A DNA stretch of 45,323 nucleotides. Origin: Planctomycetota bacterium (lineage in GTDB: Bacteria > Planctomycetota > UBA1135 > GCA-002686595). The notes below the pieces were generated by a model. It saw nothing but the letters and a program-made list of their open reading frames with translations. It did no database searches and was not told where the DNA came from. Shown in pieces: positions 42,415-45,323 of this stretch (the stretch's first letter is position 1; every line of letters starts with the position of its first letter). The stretch spans positions 1 to 45,323 of the forward strand of contig JAIOPM010000022.1 of assembly GCA_021413885.1 (NCBI GenBank), written 5' to 3'. The position numbers were made by a program, and so were the translations under genes.

Positions 42415-43857
42415 ATGATCGACTGGGAAGAGTTCTATCAGAGCTTCCGCAAGCCCGGCTTCATCCCCGGGTACGAGATCCAGAACCGTCTCGGCGGCGG
42501 CGCGTTCGGCGAGGTCTACAAGGCGCGCAAGACTTCGATCGGCAAGCCGTACGCGGTCAAGTTCCTCAAGGTCGACGATCAGTCCGGCCGCGAGGCGGTC
42601 GAGCGCGAGCTCGATCACGTCCGCCACTTTGCGCAGATCGATCACCCGAACCTCGTCACGATCGAGGACATGGGCGTCGTGCTCGGCGTGCCGTACTTGA
42701 TCATGGGTTACGCGGGCGAGGACACGCTGGCTCGCAGGCAGAAGCGCGAGCGACTCGGCGTCGAGCGCGCGTTGCACTACTTCACGCAGACGGCGCGCGG
42801 CGTGCTCGCGCTGCACGATCGCAAGCTGGTGCACTTCGACCTCAAGCCGTCGAACATCTTCTTGAAGGGCGAGATCGCGCGCGTCGGCGACTACGGCCTC
42901 GCGAAGTTGATGACCGACGGGCGTTCGACGTTGTCGTTCGGCCGCGGGACGCCGCACTACATGGCGCCGGAGATGTTGAAGAACCGCGCCGATCATCGCG
43001 CGGACATCTACTCGCTCGGCGTGATCCTGCACGAGTCGATCGCGGGCGCGCTGCCGTTCGAGCAGGACTCAGGCGGCGGTTTCGTCGTGCGCGAGGACGA
43101 CGATCCGCCGCAATTCGCGCCCGATTTCCCGATCGCGTTGCGCGCGGTGGTCGAGCGCTGCTTGCGTCTCGATCCGTCGGCGCGTTTCGACAGCGTCGAG
43201 GAGCTGGTCGCCGAGCTCGGTCAGACCGGGCGCCAAGGCGATTCGATCGTCGTGCCGCGCGACGTGAGTTCCGACGCGCCGCGCGTCGCCGGCGAGCCGC
43301 GTGCGCGCACGCTGCCCGACTTCACGCCGCCTCCGACGCCCACGCCCGAGCCCGCGAAAGAAACGCCGATTCCGGTCGTCGAAAGCACGCCGACCGCTCC
43401 GGCGCGAGGCGTCGCGCGTGCGACGTCGCGTGAGCTCGCGCGCGGCGCCGCCGAAGTCGCGATGGGGGTGTGGGAGGGTTTGCGCAGCGTGCGGCAGAAC
43501 CCTGCGAGCCCCGAACGCACCGACGCGCACTCGCCGTCGAATCCGACGTCGCTCCAGGTTGCCCCCGCCGCCGCGCTCGCCGCGACGGTGCCGGTGCCGC
43601 CGCGCGTCGAAGGTGGTTTGCTCCGCCGTTTGCTCTCGACGTTCGCGCTCGGCCTCGAAGTGCTGGTCGCGTTGATCGTCGCGCCGGTGCGGCGCGCGGT
43701 CTTCGGCGCCGGTCGCGCGGGCCACGGCTTCGTCGCGCGCGGTCGCGGTTGGTTCGGCGTGACGTGGCGCTTGATGCTGCTCGGCATCGCGCTCGTCGGC
43801 ATCGGTTGCGCGGTCGCGCTCGCGGCGTTCCTCGCGTACGTACTGTTGATCGGCTGA
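42415..43857 (+). CDS. Membrane-anchored Ser/Thr protein kinase
   Basis: A 480-residue Hanks-type kinase. The Gly-rich loop GGGAFGEV (27-34), Lys49 in AVKFLK, a catalytic loop HFDLKPSN with Asp142 and metal-binding Asp159 in DYGLAK, and the GTPHYMAPE activation-segment end are all present. HRD reads HFD and DFG reads DYG, so it is a non-RD kinase; activity is still likely. The kinase domain ends near 280. A Pro-rich linker (about 300-390) precedes two hydrophobic segments at the C-terminus (about 405-425 and 450-478), which anchor it in the membrane. The sigma-factor gene follows eight bases later, a pairing known in planctomycetes. Confidence 0.88.
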   Translation: MIDWEEFYQSFRKPGFIPGYEIQNRLGGGAFGEVYKARKTSIGKPYAVKFLKVDDQSGREAVERELDHVRHFAQIDHPNLVTIEDMGVVLGVPYLIMGYAGEDTLARRQKRERLGVERALHYFTQTARGVLALHDRKLVHFDLKPSNIFLKGEIARVGDYGLAKLMTDGRSTLSFGRGTPHYMAPEMLKNRADHRADIYSLGVILHESIAGALPFEQDSGGGFVVREDDDPPQFAPDFPIALRAVVERCLRLDPSARFDSVEELVAELGQTGRQGDSIVVPRDVSSDAPRVAGEPRARTLPDFTPPPTPTPEPAKETPIPVVESTPTAPARGVARATSRELARGAAEVAMGVWEGLRSVRQNPASPERTDAHSPSNPTSLQVAPAAALAATVPVPPRVEGGLLRRLLSTFALGLEVLVALIVAPVRRAVFGAGRAGHGFVARGRGWFGVTWRLMLLGIALVGIGCAVALAAFLAYVLLIG

Positions 43858-43865
43858 GGACGAAC

Positions 43866-44783
43866 GTGAGCGACTGGACCCCCGATCTCGCGAAGCTCCA
43901 ACGTCTCGACGACGACGAATGGCTGCGCGTCGAGCGCGAATACGCCGGCCGTCTCTACCACTACGTCGCGCGCCGCGTCGTCGATCGCGAGGCGCGCCAC
44001 GACGTGTTGCAGGAGACGTTGCTCGGCGCGGTGCGCGGGATCGGCAGCTTCGATCCGCACTACACGTTCGAGCAATACCTCTTCGGCATTTGCCACAACC
44101 GCACGATCGATTGGTTGCGGCGTCGCCGCGTCGACACGCTCCAATCCGACGGAACCGACGACGACGAGGCTTCGCCGATCGATCGGCTCGCCACCTCGAG
44201 CGAGACGCCGAGCCAAGTCGTGCGCCGCGCCGAGTTCTCCGAGAACGCGCGCCGCTTGCTCGCGTTGCTCCTGCGCGAATGGGTGCAGGAGACGTGGCAG
44301 CAGAGCGAGTTCGCGCGCTTGATGGTGATCGAGGCGCTCTTCCTCGGCGGTTGGCGCAACAAGGACACCTGGCAACGCTTCGGCCTCAACGACGAGACCT
44401 CGGTCGCCGGGATCAAGTTCCGCGCGTTGGTGCGCATTCGCGAGCTCGCGCAGGAACGGCCGGAAGCGGCGGAGCTCTTCCTCGGCCTCTCGCGTCTCAC
44501 GCAGGCCGGCGAAGCGAACTTCGACTTCGACGTCGGCGAAGTCTGGCGCGCGAGCCGCGCGTCGTGCCCCGCGCGCGTGTGGCTCGCGCGTTCGCTCGCG
44601 GGCACGCTGCCGTCGGGCCCGAAGACGTTCGTCGCGTTCCACCTCGACGAGATCCGTTGCGAGTTCTGCCGCGCGAACGTCGAGGATCTCCGCACGCGCT
44701 CGAGCGAAGAGCTCGACGAAATGCACGAGCGTGCGCGGGCCTCGACGCTCGGTTACCTGCGCTCTCGCGGCGACGCGCGGTAG
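43866..44783 (+). CDS. ECF-like sigma factor with C-terminal Cys-x2-Cys module
   Basis: A 305-residue protein starting at GTG 43866, eight bases after the kinase gene. Region 2 (about 20-90) shows [28 protein letters not shown] and TFEQYLFGICHNRTIDWLRRR, typical of sigma-70 family -10 recognition. Region 4 (about 150-195) is recognisable but divergent. The C-terminal extension (200-305) holds HLDEIRCEFC with His259, Cys265 and Cys268, plus Cys234, resembling the zinc-binding segment of anti-sigma factors. This could make it a self-regulated sigma factor switched by the kinase. Regulation is inference; the sigma assignment is moderately firm. Confidence 0.75.
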   Translation: MSDWTPDLAKLQRLDDDEWLRVEREYAGRLYHYVARRVVDREARHDVLQETLLGAVRGIGSFDPHYTFEQYLFGICHNRTIDWLRRRRVDTLQSDGTDDDEASPIDRLATSSETPSQVVRRAEFSENARRLLALLLREWVQETWQQSEFARLMVIEALFLGGWRNKDTWQRFGLNDETSVAGIKFRALVRIRELAQERPEAAELFLGLSRLTQAGEANFDFDVGEVWRASRASCPARVWLARSLAGTLPSGPKTFVAFHLDEIRCEFCRANVEDLRTRSSEELDEMHERARASTLGYLRSRGDAR

Positions 44784-44799
44784 ATCTACACTTCCCTTG

Positions 44800-44818
44800 C
44801 GGCTCGAGCTCGGAGCCG
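44800..44818 (+). terminator. Weak hairpin between the sigma gene and the peptidase gene
   Basis: CGGCTC and GAGCCG flank a seven-base loop 16 bases after the sigma-factor stop. No T-run follows, so termination is uncertain. Confidence 0.25.
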
Positions 44819-44892
44819 TCGGAGGTTCTGCGTAGCATGGGCCGCACGCGACTCCGCATCGTTCGCTTCGTCCCGCGCTCGGACTCCATGAC

Positions 44893-45323
44893 ATGAACAC
44901 GATCCGCCGCCTCTTCAGCGCGTCGCTCGCGCTGCTCGCCGTCACGCCGCTCTTCGCCGCGAGCACGTCGACCTCCGTTCCGTTCGGCCGCCTCGAGGAA
45001 GCCCTCGACTCGATCCACGCCGACAGCATCAAGTCGGACGTCTTCTTCATCGCGTCGGACGAACTCGCGGGACGCGATACGCCGAGCCCCGGCCAACGCG
45101 TCGCGGCGCGCTTCATCCGCTCGCGCCTCGAACGTCTCGGTTGGAAGCCCGGCGCGAAGGACGGTTACCTCTACGAGTGGACGATGGACGGCGCGCGTTC
45201 GCTCGACGAACAGGGTTCGAGTTGCACGCTCGCGAGCGCGAAGGGCGAGAAGCGCCTCGAGCTCGGCCGCGACGTCTTTTTCTACTCGAAGAGCCTCGCC
45301 GACTCCGACGTGCAAGGCGGCGC
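44893..45323 (+). CDS. Secreted M28-family-like aminopeptidase, 5' part
   Basis: The first 143 codons of a gene that runs off the right edge. A signal peptide (MNTIRRLFSASLALLAV..FAAS) is followed by SDVFFIASDELAGRDTPSPG and AARFIRSRLERLGWKPG, the N-terminal pattern of M28 zinc aminopeptidases of the PA-domain-containing type. The zinc ligands lie beyond the window, so activity cannot be judged. It would act outside the cytoplasm on peptides. ATG 44893 is chosen because the signal begins there. Confidence 0.72.
   Translation, partial: MNTIRRLFSASLALLAVTPLFAASTSTSVPFGRLEEALDSIHADSIKSDVFFIASDELAGRDTPSPGQRVAARFIRSRLERLGWKPGAKDGYLYEWTMDGARSLDEQGSSCTLASAKGEKRLELGRDVFFYSKSLADSDVQGG

Overview
The window is GC-rich (roughly two thirds G+C by eye) and densely coded, with short gaps and many 4-base start/stop overlaps. 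Several things suggest a member of the Planctomycetota or a close PVC relative: a Ser/Thr kinase gene coupled to a sigma-factor gene, transmembrane-anchored proteins with carboxypeptidase-regulatory-type folds, a prenyltransferase-type toroid protein, and Ole hydrocarbon genes. That assignment is an inference from gene content, because no rRNA or other strong taxonomic marker is present. The only universal genes are rplM, rpsI and a YebC-family gene.

Left end, 1-12303. One long leftward operon runs from a GbsR/MarR-type regulator (start 9559) through FabF-like synthase, acyl carrier protein, two CrtI-type flavoprotein desaturases, FabG, FabZ-like dehydratase, FabI-like reductase, an Sfp-type phosphopantetheinyl transferase, OleB and OleC (cut by the window edge). 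OleA lies about 1.7 kb further right on the same strand (11266-12303), separated by an unrelated rightward surface-protein gene. Together the set reads as a private type II fatty-acid assembly line with its own ACP, its own ACP activator and two C=C-acting flavoenzymes. It is joined to the Ole head-to-head hydrocarbon pathway (OleA condensation, OleD reduction presumably off the left edge, OleC beta-lactone formation, OleB decarboxylation). The likely product is an unusual polyunsaturated or otherwise modified long-chain alkene. This is the most interesting system in the window.

Middle, 12420-32028. DNA polymerase IV, a polytopic GT-C-like membrane protein, a YceH-family protein and a second anchored surface protein are followed by a leftward three-subunit molybdenum hydroxylase operon. 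Its FAD subunit carries the extra four-cysteine insert typical of 4-hydroxybenzoyl-CoA reductase. Two exported proteins flanking this operon look like metallopeptidases that have lost the catalytic Glu of HExxH. RecQ is divergent from an egtB-egtD ergothioneine pair. Next come a toroid protein with an N-terminal membrane anchor and a secreted alpha/beta-hydrolase fold that has lost its nucleophile.

Right end, 32190-45323. A Ski2-type helicase lies divergent from a small protein and a group of three membrane or anchored proteins, one of them FtsQ/DivIB-like. Then come rplM-rpsI and yebC, a receiver/degenerate-GGDEF protein, an FHA-like protein, a secreted propeller-like protein, a membrane-anchored kinase coupled to an ECF-like sigma factor with a C-terminal Cys-x2-Cys module, and the start of a secreted M28-type aminopeptidase. 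No tRNA, rRNA, CRISPR array, insertion sequence or phage gene was seen.
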